Source: JBBDXA01 sp040902585
GTDB taxonomy: Bacteria > Planctomycetota > Phycisphaerae > Phycisphaerales > Phycisphaeraceae
NCBI GenBank assembly: GCA_040902585.1
Contig: JBBDXA010000124.1
Span: 1-28,942, forward strand
Length of the DNA: 28,942 nt
Reading direction: 5' to 3'
In this document: piece by piece, positions 16,327 to 23,662 of the stretch
Numbering within the stretch: position 1 is the first letter of the stretch
How the letters are laid out: the number at the start of each line of letters is the position of its first letter
Position numbers and translations under genes: made by a program
The notes under the pieces: model-generated
Told to the model about the DNA's origin: nothing
Seen by the model: the letters and a program-made list of their open reading frames with translations, nothing else
The model's database searches: none

Positions 16327-16450
16327 GGGAGCACCATCCCGAGAGCACCATCCCGACAGGGTGGTGCTATTGGCGCACGACTTTCTGTTGCCCCGATGCC
16401 GCCTTGATTCACGTTCATCATCATCACCACCCTGTCGGGATGGTGCTCTC
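16327..16450. repeat. Composite palindromic element (BIME-like) before the grpB-like gene
   Basis: It contains a half-copy (16329-16342), a full palindrome (16343-16368) and an inverted full copy (16423-16448) around a 54-bp core. Read on the minus strand, the core and its junction (GCGCCAATAGCACC) match the element at 1769-1887 (GCGCCATTAGCACC, plus shared words such as GTCGTG). The two therefore look like diverged copies of one ~120-bp element in opposite orientation. It lies right before the Shine-Dalgarno of the next gene. Confidence 0.8.
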
Positions 16451-16462
16451 AGGACCGCGCCT

Positions 16463-17023
16463 TTGTCCAACGCCCACTGGCCTCATCTCGGCCTCGCTAA
16501 AGGCGTCGTCCGGCTCGCCGAGTACAGCCCCGACTGGCCGCGCACTTTTGAACGCGAGCGCGAGCGCATCCTCGCCGCCTGCGGTGATCACCTTCACGCC
16601 ATCGAACACGTCGGCAGCACCTCCGTTCCCGGCCTCATCGCCAAGCCGGTCCTTGACATCATGCCCGCCTTGCGCACGCCCCAGGCGGGAGAAGCGATCA
16701 TCGAGCCGATGACCGCGCTGGGCTACGAGTACCGCGGCGCGTTCGGCCTGCCGGGTCGATTCTTCTTCGTCCTGCGAAGCGGCGATGACAACGTCGTGCA
16801 TTGCCACGCCTGGCCGCGGGAGCATCCGCAGGTTCGCCGGCACGTGGCGTTCCGCGATTACCTGCGAGCGCATCCTGAAGCAGCCGCCGAGTACGCCGCG
16901 CTGAAACGAAAGCTGGCTGGGCAGCACGAAACCGACCGTGAGGCTTACACGGATGCGAAGGATGAGTTCATTCAACGCATCGATGCGCTGGCGTTGAAAA
17001 GGGGCGTGACTGAATGGATATGA
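16463..17023 (+). CDS. GrpB-family (UPF0157) protein
   Basis: A 186-aa protein of the GrpB/UPF0157 family, which has a nucleotidyltransferase-like fold and no settled function. The hallmark is clear: HVGSTSVPGLIAKPVLDI at residues 49-66, with G51-S52 and D65 placed like the GS...D motif of minimal nucleotidyltransferases. A central FFFVLRSGDDNVVHCHAW stretch and the usual C-terminal helices (FRDYLRAHP, EYAALKRKLA) follow. The TTG at 16463 is preferred, with AGGAC at 16451-16455 seven bases upstream. The frame is open to 16361, but that part only translates the palindromic repeat. Length fits the family. It overlaps the next gene, which suggests translational coupling. Confidence 0.88.
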   Translation: MSNAHWPHLGLAKGVVRLAEYSPDWPRTFERERERILAACGDHLHAIEHVGSTSVPGLIAKPVLDIMPALRTPQAGEAIIEPMTALGYEYRGAFGLPGRFFFVLRSGDDNVVHCHAWPREHPQVRRHVAFRDYLRAHPEAAAEYAALKRKLAGQHETDREAYTDAKDEFIQRIDALALKRGVTEWI

Positions 17024-17649
17024 AGACCCTTGCAGAGCTTATCTTCGACTTGCTCGATGTCATGGATCGCGAAGCGACGACCGTTCGTGACGGCTTCACA
17101 ACTGGTCTTTACTGGTATGGGGGGCACGCGCATCCCGCCTCCAAACGTCCGCGGACTGAACCGGCATGGTCGAAGCGTCTCGCTGAGCTCCTCGCGGACC
17201 GAGGGGTTCCGGCGAAGTGTGAGGTGAAGTATCCATCTCCACTGCGTCGCAAGTCCTGCGATGTGGTCGTCAGTATTTCACCGGCCGAGAATGTATGGAT
17301 CGAACTGAAGACCGCTGACAAGAACTACTGGGCGAGCCGAAGCGCCTGGATATATCGATCCTACCTGCTTCATCCGCTTGTTCCGGGGCTTGATCCGGGA
17401 AAAACTCACACCGTACCACTCGACATGACGAAGCTTGCCACATTGTCGCGAACTGACGCGGCCCATGTCGCGATCCTGCTTGTCGGCTTCGATACGCCGG
17501 CAGATCCGATGGATGATGACATTCATGAACTCTCACGCGTAAGCGGTCTTGGAACCGTTCCATGGTCAATGCATCGCCGCGAGTGGAAGGAGCCCTATCG
17601 TCCTGACCTCCGCACGCGCTGCTGGTTCTGGCATCGCCCGACGACGTAA
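17014..17649 (+). CDS. Uncharacterised protein with a possible PD-(D/E)xK nuclease motif
   Basis: A 211-aa protein that I cannot assign to a named family. Residues 70-99 carry E70, then CDVVVSI with D83, then WIELKTA with E97 and K99: a hydrophobic strand with Asp followed about 13 residues later by ExK, the layout of PD-(D/E)xK nuclease cores. The N-terminal helix with a conserved-looking RDGFTTGLYWYGG and a Trp/Arg-rich C-terminus are unexplained. No membrane segment. The ATG at 17014 overlaps the GrpB-family gene by ten bases (a second ATG at 17020 gives a four-base overlap), with AAAAGGGG nine bases before 17014. Base composition is somewhat less GC-rich than the neighbours, which may mean acquisition. 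The nuclease idea rests on motif spacing only. Confidence 0.72.
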   Translation: MDMKTLAELIFDLLDVMDREATTVRDGFTTGLYWYGGHAHPASKRPRTEPAWSKRLAELLADRGVPAKCEVKYPSPLRRKSCDVVVSISPAENVWIELKTADKNYWASRSAWIYRSYLLHPLVPGLDPGKTHTVPLDMTKLATLSRTDAAHVAILLVGFDTPADPMDDDIHELSRVSGLGTVPWSMHRREWKEPYRPDLRTRCWFWHRPTT

Positions 17650-17692
17650 AGGCATGTTTGCAAGTCCGCACGAAGTGGAGGAGGAAACGTCG

Positions 17693-17729
17693 ACCCTCCC
17701 CCAGCCCCTCCCTGGAAGGGAGGGGAGTT
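17693..17729. repeat. CCCCTCCCT/AGGGAGGGG palindrome, copy 1
   Basis: ACCCTCCCCCAG followed by CCCCTCCCT, a three-base loop and AGGGAGGGG, giving a 9-bp stem. The same element with the same flanks (ACCCTCCCCC...GAGTT) recurs at 28097-28133. It lies between the 17014 gene and the ABC transporter gene. Confidence 0.85.
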
Positions 17730-17808
17730 CAAGCGGCATCGCCATAACCCGCGACGAACCTCCGCTCCCCCTGCTCGCGTACAATCCCCTGTCCCCCGCG
17801 AGCCGCGC

Positions 17809-18762
17809 ATGCCTTCACCCGACCCTTCCCAGCCGATGATCCGCACGGTCGACGTGCGCGTGGACTACGACGACGTCATCGCCGTGCAGGATATGAATCT
17901 CACCATTCCGCATGGCGAGATCTTCGGCCTCATCGGCCCCAACGGCGCGGGCAAGACCAGCACCATCCGCGTCCTCGCCACGCTCCAGCAGCCGACCTAC
18001 GGTGAACTCTTCATCGACGGCATCGACGCAGGCGAACACCCCGGCCAAGTCCACCGCATCATGGGCTACATGCCCGATCAGGCGCCGGTGTACGACGAAC
18101 TGAAGGTCTGGGAATTCCTCGATCTCTTCGCCGCGGCTCACTTCCTCAGCCGCTCGCAGCGACGCGAGCGCATCGACGCCCTCATCCGCCAGGTCGATCT
18201 TTTCTCCAAGCGCGACGCCAAAGCCGGCGGCCTGTCGCTGGGCATGAAGCAACGCCTGTGCATCGCCAAGACGTTGCTGCATGATCCGAAGGTGATGCTG
18301 CTGGATGAACCGTTCAGCGGCATCGACCCGATCGGCCGCATCCAGCTTCGCGAAGTGATGATCAAGCTCGGACGCGAAGGGCGGACGATTCTCGTCTCCT
18401 CGCATATCCTCACGGAGATGAGCGAGTTCTGCACCTCGATCGGCATCATGGAGAAAGGCCGCATGATCGTCAGCGGCCGGGTCGATGACATCATCACCCA
18501 GCTCCAGGCCCACACGCTGCTCATCGTCGAGCTGATCGAGGTCCACGAACGCATGATGGAGATCGTCAAAGGCCATCCCAACACGCTCGACGCGACCACG
18601 ACGGATCACCGCATCGAAGTCGCCTTCACCGGCACGCACCACGACGCGGCTGATCTGCTCGCGCTGCTCATCAAGGAGAGCGTGCGCGTCAAGGCGTTCT
18701 ACGAAAAGCGAATGGATGTCGAAGGCATCCTGCTGAAGGTCGGCGCAAGGGAGGTGTCGTGA
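17809..18762 (+). CDS. ABC transporter ATP-binding protein
   Basis: A 317-aa ABC-2 type ATPase. Walker A GPNGAGKT (43-50), signature LSLGMKQ (142-148), Walker B VMLLDEP (162-168), and the switch His199 in VSSHILTEM are all present. The Q-loop region reads GYMPDQ, with Asp in the usual Gln place, as in many ABC-2 exporters. A 100-residue C-terminal extension after the nucleotide-binding domain (about 215-317) is typical of ATPases paired with separate permeases. The permease gene follows on the same strand. A TACAAT at about 17780-17785 is a possible -10 box 24 bases upstream; there is no good Shine-Dalgarno. The substrate cannot be told. The pair resembles Nat/Ccm-like exporters used for lipids, polysaccharides or peptides. 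Confidence 0.95.
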   Translation: MPSPDPSQPMIRTVDVRVDYDDVIAVQDMNLTIPHGEIFGLIGPNGAGKTSTIRVLATLQQPTYGELFIDGIDAGEHPGQVHRIMGYMPDQAPVYDELKVWEFLDLFAAAHFLSRSQRRERIDALIRQVDLFSKRDAKAGGLSLGMKQRLCIAKTLLHDPKVMLLDEPFSGIDPIGRIQLREVMIKLGREGRTILVSSHILTEMSEFCTSIGIMEKGRMIVSGRVDDIITQLQAHTLLIVELIEVHERMMEIVKGHPNTLDATTTDHRIEVAFTGTHHDAADLLALLIKESVRVKAFYEKRMDVEGILLKVGAREVS

Positions 18763-18893
18763 GCAGAAAACCAGAAAATCATAAGAGCACAAAAGCAGAA
18801 AATAGGAACACGAGCCCGCTCTTGTCCGCTGCTCCTTTGCCTGACAAGTGCCTTGATTTTCTGCTTTTTTGCTTTCCTGCTTTTTGGCTTTTC
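18761..18893. repeat. Long AT-rich imperfect hairpin made of 8-nt words
   Basis: The left arm (18761-18805) is a run of 8-nt words related to GCAGAAAA; the right arm (about 18854-18891) is the inverse, words related to CTGCTTTT. Aligned, the arms pair over roughly 37 bases with a handful of mismatches, around a GC-rich loop of about 50 bases. It starts at the stop codon of the ABC ATPase and ends just before the permease start, so it fills the whole spacer of an expected operon. Confidence 0.7.
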
Positions 18894-18901
18894 CGCACGC
18901 C

Positions 18902-20632
18902 ATGACCGCACTCCACTCTCTCAACCTGTTCACCAACCCGCTCGTCGTCAAGTGCGCCCGCGAGCGGCTGCGCATGAAGAACACGCTGAGCTGGGGTCTT
19001 GTGGTCATCGTGCTGGCGGCGTTCATCTACGCGATCAGTTGGAAGTCGGCTGAGCGCTACCTGGGCGACTACCGGGCCGACATGGACCACGCCACCCTCG
19101 CCGCCAAGTTCGCCCTCGCCGCCCTCGTCCTCATGCAGGGCGTCATTCTCCTGCTCATCGGTACCGGCTCGGTCGCCAGCGGCGTCGCCCAGGAACGCAT
19201 GGGCCGCGTGCTCGATTACCAGCGCATGACGCCCATGAGCCCGATGAGCAAGATCGTCGGCTATCTCTTCGGCCTGCCCATCCGCGAATACTTCATGGTC
19301 GGGCTCACCATGCCCATCGTTGTTTACGCCGCGGTTCAGGCGCAGGTGAAACTGAGCAACCTGTTGCAGCTCTATCTCGTCGGCTTCGTTTCGGTCTGGC
19401 TCTACCACATGACCGGCATGGTCGCGGGCATGGTTTCCGCCAAACCCTGGCGGGCGAGCATGATCACGCAGGGCATGGTCGTGCTCATGTACTTCATCAT
19501 GCCGCAGCTCGCGAGTGTGGGCTTCACGTTTTTTCTTTACCTCACGCCTCGCCCCGTCTTCGCCCGGCTCGCGTCGGACGAACTGGGCCTGAACTGGGGC
19601 GGCATCGTCAATCGCGAAGACTGGCAGGAGAGCGTTTACTTCTTCGATGCCGCGATTCATCCGACCCTGTTCACGCTGCTGGTGCAGGGCTTTCTGCTGA
19701 TCGCGATGTTCGTCATTGTGTACCGCAAGTGGCGCGAGGATTCGCAGCACGCGTTCACGAAAGCGTTCGCGGTGATCTTCTTCGCCGGAGCTCAGACGCT
19801 GCTCGTGGGCAGCCTCTGGCCGTGGCTGACGAAGACGGCCCTCCTGCGCTCGCGCAACATGCGCAACCTGTTCGATGACTTCGGCGCCGGCCGCGACGGC
19901 GCGGGCGTGCTCATCGTGCTCCTTTACATTTTCTTCTTTGTCTCGCTGTCGGTCATTCTGCTGCTGGTGAACATGATCACCCCGTCGCGCTACACCTACG
20001 CCAAGGGCATTCGCCGGTCGAAGAAGAAGAGCCTCTCGCGCGTGCCCTGGCTGAGCGACGCGGCCTCGGCCATGCCTTACTCGATCATCTTCATCATCCT
20101 CACGTGCATCAGCTACTTCGTGCTGCTGCGACTGGCGGAAAAGGGCGGCACGTTTCATTTGATGGTGCCTTCGACGGGAAGCATGGTCCTGCTCTCGGTG
20201 TGGTTTGCCGCGCTGGTGATCTACGTGCAGGCGGTGCGGCAACTGTGGGGCATGCGCGGCCTGTTCATGGCGCTCTTCCTGCTGTGGATCGTCCCGTTTC
20301 TCACCTACGTGCTCATGCATGCCGCCAAGAGTCCGCCGCTGTCGGCGGCGTATGTCTCGACACCGGTGCCGCTCATGGCCCTGGGTTTCGCGGTGGGGAA
20401 TCTGTACGAACCGCTGATGCACAACATCGATCCGAGCGGCGTCGCGGCCAGCGTCAGCAACCTGACGCTGGTGGCGGCGGCGATCAACGTCGTCCTCGCG
20501 GTCGTGTCGCTGGCGCTCCTGTGGCGACGGCAGACGATGACGAAGATCACGGAGCTGGCGCGATTTCTGCCGCCGCCGGTGCCTGAGCCGGAGTTGGAAC
20601 GGGTGCCTGAACCGGTGGAGGTTCGCGTGTGA
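18902..20632 (+). CDS. ABC-2 type transporter permease
   Basis: A 576-aa polytopic membrane protein with about 12 hydrophobic segments (for example LSWGLVVIVLAAFIYAI at about 30-46 and repeated pairs to the C-terminus). It starts at the ATG at 18902; an in-frame upstream start at 18869 would translate the spacer hairpin and is rejected. It follows the ABC ATPase on the same strand and should be its membrane partner. A motif like VASGVAQERMGRVLDYQRMTPMSP, where the cytoplasmic side contacts the ATPase, is typical of ABC-2 permeases that sort a fast rearranging N-terminal part. The C-terminus is Pro/Glu-rich (PPPVPEPELERVPEPVEV). There is no Shine-Dalgarno. At about 64 kDa it is larger than ordinary ABC-2 permeases, suggesting a fused or duplicated membrane domain. 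Confidence 0.88.
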   Translation: MTALHSLNLFTNPLVVKCARERLRMKNTLSWGLVVIVLAAFIYAISWKSAERYLGDYRADMDHATLAAKFALAALVLMQGVILLLIGTGSVASGVAQERMGRVLDYQRMTPMSPMSKIVGYLFGLPIREYFMVGLTMPIVVYAAVQAQVKLSNLLQLYLVGFVSVWLYHMTGMVAGMVSAKPWRASMITQGMVVLMYFIMPQLASVGFTFFLYLTPRPVFARLASDELGLNWGGIVNREDWQESVYFFDAAIHPTLFTLLVQGFLLIAMFVIVYRKWREDSQHAFTKAFAVIFFAGAQTLLVGSLWPWLTKTALLRSRNMRNLFDDFGAGRDGAGVLIVLLYIFFFVSLSVILLLVNMITPSRYTYAKGIRRSKKKSLSRVPWLSDAASAMPYSIIFIILTCISYFVLLRLAEKGGTFHLMVPSTGSMVLLSVWFAALVIYVQAVRQLWGMRGLFMALFLLWIVPFLTYVLMHAAKSPPLSAAYVSTPVPLMALGFAVGNLYEPLMHNIDPSGVAASVSNLTLVAAAINVVLAVVSLALLWRRQTMTKITELARFLPPPVPEPELERVPEPVEVRV

Positions 20633-20653
20633 GCACCATCCGGGATGGTGCTC
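20631..20653. terminator. Perfect palindrome filling a convergent spacer, likely bidirectional terminator
   Basis: GAGCACCATCC at 20631-20641 pairs exactly with GGATGGTGCTC at 20643-20653 around one base. It overlaps the TGA of the permease gene and stands between it and the convergent prenyltransferase gene, whose stop is at 20663-20665. It is a shortened member of the palindrome family seen at 1769, 14661 and 16327. There is no T-run, so termination would not be of the classic intrinsic kind. Confidence 0.55.
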
Positions 20654-20662
20654 TCGCGATGA

Positions 20663-21637
20663 CTACGACAGCACATCCCAGATGCCCAACCCGCCCAGGA
20701 GCAGGCTGATGATGCCGTTGACCGTGAAGAACGCCATGGGAATGTGATGCCTGCGCGAGCCGGCGACGAGCGCGTGTTCGAGCAAGAGCAGAGTGGCCAC
20801 GATTGCGACGCCGACCGTGAACCGCGCGTGCAGCAAATCGCTCGTTCTGGAAAGAACGATGAGCAGCGAAAGACTCATCAAGTGTAAAGCCCGGCTGATC
20901 CACAGAGCTCTTGCGGCGCCCAGCTTCGCGGGCATCGAGTGAAGCCCCGCGGCGCGATCGACCTCCACATCCTGCAGGGCGTAGATGATGTCAAAGCCGG
21001 CGACCCAGCACAGGACCATGCACGAGAGCAGCCAGGCCTCCGGCTGCGCGAGGAAGCCCGGGGCGATGGCGACGGCGGCGGCCACGGGACTGATCGCCAG
21101 CGCCATGCCCAGGTACAGATGGCACAGCCAGGTGAAGCGCTTGGTGAAGCTGTACCCGGCGAGGAAGGCGAGCACGGCGGGAGAAAGCAGCGCGGGCCAG
21201 GCGTTGCCGTGAATCACCCAGAAGCCCGCGGCGGCGAGGAAGAAGGCCAGCGAGCAGATGATGGCGACCGAGAGCATGAAGGTCGGGCTGAGGCGGCCCG
21301 AGGGAATGGCGCGGCCGGCGGTGCGCGGGTTGGTCGCATCGATGCGGCCGTCGGCCCAGCGGTTGACCGCCATCGCCATCGTTCTTGCCAGCACCATACA
21401 GAGGATGATGAGCAGGATCGTCGCGGAGCCGGGCAGCCGCGCGGTGCCTGTTGCTGCGGGAGCAGCCGCGCTCGCCGAGGCCATCACCATCGCCAGCAGC
21501 GCGAAGGGCATGGCGAAGAGGGTGTGGCTGAGCTTGATGTCCCGCGCCAGGAGCAGGATGCGCGCCATGAGGCCAGTGGGCGCGGGTGATGGGGACGGTG
21601 ATCCTGCGGTCATGTTCGTCATCTCATGTCTCTTCAC
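20663..21637 (-). CDS. UbiA-family prenyltransferase (MqnP/4-hydroxybenzoate polyprenyltransferase-like)
   Basis: A 324-aa integral membrane prenyltransferase that attaches a polyprenyl chain to an aromatic acid in quinone synthesis. Both Asp-rich motifs are intact: N92xxxD96xxxD100 (NRWADGRID) and D223xxxD227 (LQDVEVD), preceded by FDIIYA. The FDIIYALQD...GLHSMPAKLG stretch is characteristic of the UbiA subgroup used in menaquinone synthesis through futalosine (MqnP). About eight to nine hydrophobic helices are visible. The GTG at 21637 overlaps the panC stop as GTGA; in-frame ATGs at 21622 and 21613 are alternatives, and the N-terminal Ser/Pro-rich residues look dispensable. The overlap suggests coupled translation with panC. 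Confidence 0.9.
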   Translation of the reverse strand: MKRHEMTNMTAGSPSPSPAPTGLMARILLLARDIKLSHTLFAMPFALLAMVMASASAAAPAATGTARLPGSATILLIILCMVLARTMAMAVNRWADGRIDATNPRTAGRAIPSGRLSPTFMLSVAIICSLAFFLAAAGFWVIHGNAWPALLSPAVLAFLAGYSFTKRFTWLCHLYLGMALAISPVAAAVAIAPGFLAQPEAWLLSCMVLCWVAGFDIIYALQDVEVDRAAGLHSMPAKLGAARALWISRALHLMSLSLLIVLSRTSDLLHARFTVGVAIVATLLLLEHALVAGSRRHHIPMAFFTVNGIISLLLGGLGIWDVLS

Positions 21638-22485
21638 CGTTCAGCGAGGATCATGTTGTCGATCAGTCGCACGTCATCGACGCGGCCGGCGACCAGGGCG
21701 ACGACGCCGCCGGTGAGCGCGGGCTCGATGCAGTCGATCGCCGCGAGGGTCTGCGGATGGCGGATGACTGTGTAGTCGATCGCGACCTTGTGCGACGCGA
21801 GCACCGTGTGCATCACTCCTTCGACCGCGGCAGGATCGGTCTCGCCCTGTTCTTCGACCATCGCGCGGGCTTCGCTGAGGGCTTTGAACAGGCCCAGGCC
21901 TCGCTTGCGCGTGTCGGGCGTCAGGTAGCGGTTGCGACTGGACATCGCCATGCCATCGGGGTCGCGCAGGGTCGGGCAGCCGACGATGCGGATGGGCATT
22001 GCCAGATCGCGGGTCATCGCCTCGATCACCTTGAGCTGCTGAAAATCCTTGCGGCCGAAGCAGGCGACGTCCGGCTGCACCATGTTGAAGAGCTTCGCCA
22101 CCACGCGGCAGACACCCGCGAAATGCCCCGGGCGATGCTCGCCTTCCAGCATCGTCACCAGTTGCGGCACGTTCACTTCGCAGGCGATCTGCTGCGGATA
22201 CATGACCTGATCGCCGGGGCGGAAAACGCCGGCCGCGCCTGCGGCTTCGCAGAGTTCCATATCTTCCTTGAGCGTGCGCGGGTACTTCGTGAGGTCTTCG
22301 CTCGGCCCGAACTGCGTGGGGTTGACATAGACGCTGACGAGGACGTGATCGGCAAGCTGCTTCGCCGCGTGAATGAGCGAGACATGGCCCGCGTGCAGCG
22401 CGCCCATCGTGGGCACGAAGGCGACAGTGCCGGTCAGCGCACGGCGGCGGGTGCGAAGGTCATCGATCGTGGTGGTCGTCCACAT
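21634..22485 (-). CDS. panC: Pantothenate synthetase
   Basis: A 283-aa cytoplasmic enzyme that joins pantoate and beta-alanine using ATP in pantothenate (vitamin B5) and coenzyme A synthesis. Length is normal. It shows the PTMGALHAGH nucleotide-binding motif (25-34, with His31 and His34), NPTQFGPSEDL (55-65), FGRKDFQQL (143-151) and the MSSRNRYL (181-188) KMSKS-like motif. The ATG at 22485 has no clear Shine-Dalgarno. It lies 51 bases after the glycosyltransferase gene and overlaps the prenyltransferase gene by four bases, so the three minus-strand genes probably form one operon. No panB or panD is in the window. Confidence 0.97.
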   Translation of the reverse strand: MWTTTTIDDLRTRRRALTGTVAFVPTMGALHAGHVSLIHAAKQLADHVLVSVYVNPTQFGPSEDLTKYPRTLKEDMELCEAAGAAGVFRPGDQVMYPQQIACEVNVPQLVTMLEGEHRPGHFAGVCRVVAKLFNMVQPDVACFGRKDFQQLKVIEAMTRDLAMPIRIVGCPTLRDPDGMAMSSRNRYLTPDTRKRGLGLFKALSEARAMVEEQGETDPAAVEGVMHTVLASHKVAIDYTVIRHPQTLAAIDCIEPALTGGVVALVAGRVDDVRLIDNMILAER

Positions 22486-22490
22486 GGGAC

Positions 22491-22521
22491 GAGATGGTAT
22501 GAGATGGAAGTGAGATGTGCG
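22491..22521. repeat. Tandem GAGATG words upstream of panC
   Basis: GAGATGGTAT, GAGATGGAAG and a third degenerate unit (TGAGATGTGC) follow one another at ten-base spacing in the 51-bp spacer between the glycosyltransferase gene and panC. On the transcribed strand this is a pyrimidine-rich leader of CCATCTC words. No other function is visible. Confidence 0.5.
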
Positions 22522-22536
22522 AGGCGATGGGCGGGA

Positions 22537-23625
22537 TCAAACCGCCGCCGCGCCGGGGAACTTCATCGCTTCGCCGGTGACTTTGCGGTACAGGTCCAGC
22601 GTGTCGCCGACCTGACGAGAGACGAGATGATGATCCCGCACGTACTGATGCGCCTTGCGGCCGAGTTCCCTGCCGTTCTCCGGAGCGACGATCAGATGCC
22701 GCAGCAGTTCTTCCCATCGCGTCGCGTCGACGGTATCGACGATCCATGCCGTCTCATCATCGATGAGATAGTCCAGCCAGCGGTCGCTGCGCGCCAGGAC
22801 CGGAATGCCTGCGGCCATGGCTTGAAGCGTCATGCTGCGCGATCGACCCAGGGCCTGCGGGTGAATGATGACATCGGCCTCGAGTTCCAGCTCGCGGTGG
22901 CCCAGGCGATGCGGCACGATACTCAGATTCCGCACCAGACCCAGCTTCCGCGCGGGCAGCCAAAGTTCGCGGCCTTCGCTGCCGGGCGTGTCGATGAAGA
23001 ACTGCACCTCGTTGTATTCGGAGATGATCGAACGCATGGCGGTGAACAGGGCGCGGTAGTTGTCATCGTAGCGCATCTCGCCGCTGATCACCGCGCACAG
23101 CGGTTGCTCCGCGTGCTTGGCGGGCTCTTCCAGATCCTGCGGATGCACGCCCGGTCGCACCACCACCACCGTGATCGCCTTGCCCAGCGCGTCGATCATG
23201 GCATCGGCGAGTGGCTGCGTCGAGGCTGTGAACGCGGCCCGGCTCGCTTCGATCGCGACCCGCAGCTTCAGCGCGACCGCCACATCCTCCGCACGCGACA
23301 CGTGCAGCACCACGCCCGCTTCCAGTTCCTCCGCCAGCAGCATCGCCCCTTCCCACGTCTCCGCATGCATGGCATGCAGAATGTCCGGCTCGGTCTTCTC
23401 CAGACTTTCCGCCAGGCCCGCCAGTCGCCGTCGCCGCAGCCACGACCAGCTCGATTCCAGCCACGACAGGCGATCGCCGAAGGAGATCGCGTCTTCCAAA
23501 GGAAGCTGCGCGGGCACGACCTGCGTGACGCGCACCTGCTCATCGAGCATGCCGACGGCAAGCTGCCGGAACGCGGTCAGTTCTTCGTCAAGCCAGGTCG
23601 AGTTGGCGATGAGTACGACGTGCAT
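22537..23625 (-). CDS. GT4-like glycosyltransferase, EX7E motif not conserved
   Basis: A 362-aa protein with the two-Rossmann layout of GT-B glycosyltransferases (family 4). The N-terminal domain starts MHVVLIANSTW and the C-terminal domain contains VRNLSIVPHRLGHRELELEADVIIHP, ending in the usual QAMAAGIPVLAR turn (about residues 283-294). GT4 enzymes normally have a Glu-x7-Glu pair here (EGFG...LEAM). In this protein the second Glu is Gln (LQAMAAG) and the first position is Gly, so donor binding or catalysis may differ. No signal peptide or membrane helix. The ATG at 23625 is ten bases from a GGGTTCA repeat and lacks a Shine-Dalgarno. It heads a minus-strand series with panC and the prenyltransferase gene. 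Confidence 0.82.
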   Translation of the reverse strand: MHVVLIANSTWLDEELTAFRQLAVGMLDEQVRVTQVVPAQLPLEDAISFGDRLSWLESSWSWLRRRRLAGLAESLEKTEPDILHAMHAETWEGAMLLAEELEAGVVLHVSRAEDVAVALKLRVAIEASRAAFTASTQPLADAMIDALGKAITVVVVRPGVHPQDLEEPAKHAEQPLCAVISGEMRYDDNYRALFTAMRSIISEYNEVQFFIDTPGSEGRELWLPARKLGLVRNLSIVPHRLGHRELELEADVIIHPQALGRSRSMTLQAMAAGIPVLARSDRWLDYLIDDETAWIVDTVDATRWEELLRHLIVAPENGRELGRKAHQYVRDHHLVSRQVGDTLDLYRKVTGEAMKFPGAAAV

Positions 23626-23634
23626 GGTGCCGGA

Positions 23635-23662
23635 GGGTTCAGGGTTCAGGGTTCAGGGTTCA
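23635..23662. repeat. Four perfect GGGTTCA heptamers
   Basis: Four consecutive copies of the 7-nt word GGGTTCA, ten bases upstream of the glycosyltransferase start codon on the minus strand (read there as TGAACCC). It resembles the heptameric STRR repeats known from cyanobacteria and the AATCCGC and GGACTCA heptamers at 13839-13880. Copy number could vary by slippage. Confidence 0.85.

Noticed and set aside
16361..16462. Upstream extension of the GrpB-family reading frame
   Set aside because: It only translates the palindromic element; the TTG at 16463 has AGGAC upstream and starts the family-length protein.
18779..20422. Minus-strand open frame across the ABC permease
   Set aside because: His/Arg/Glu-rich translation with no family; the plus frame is clearly a polytopic permease.
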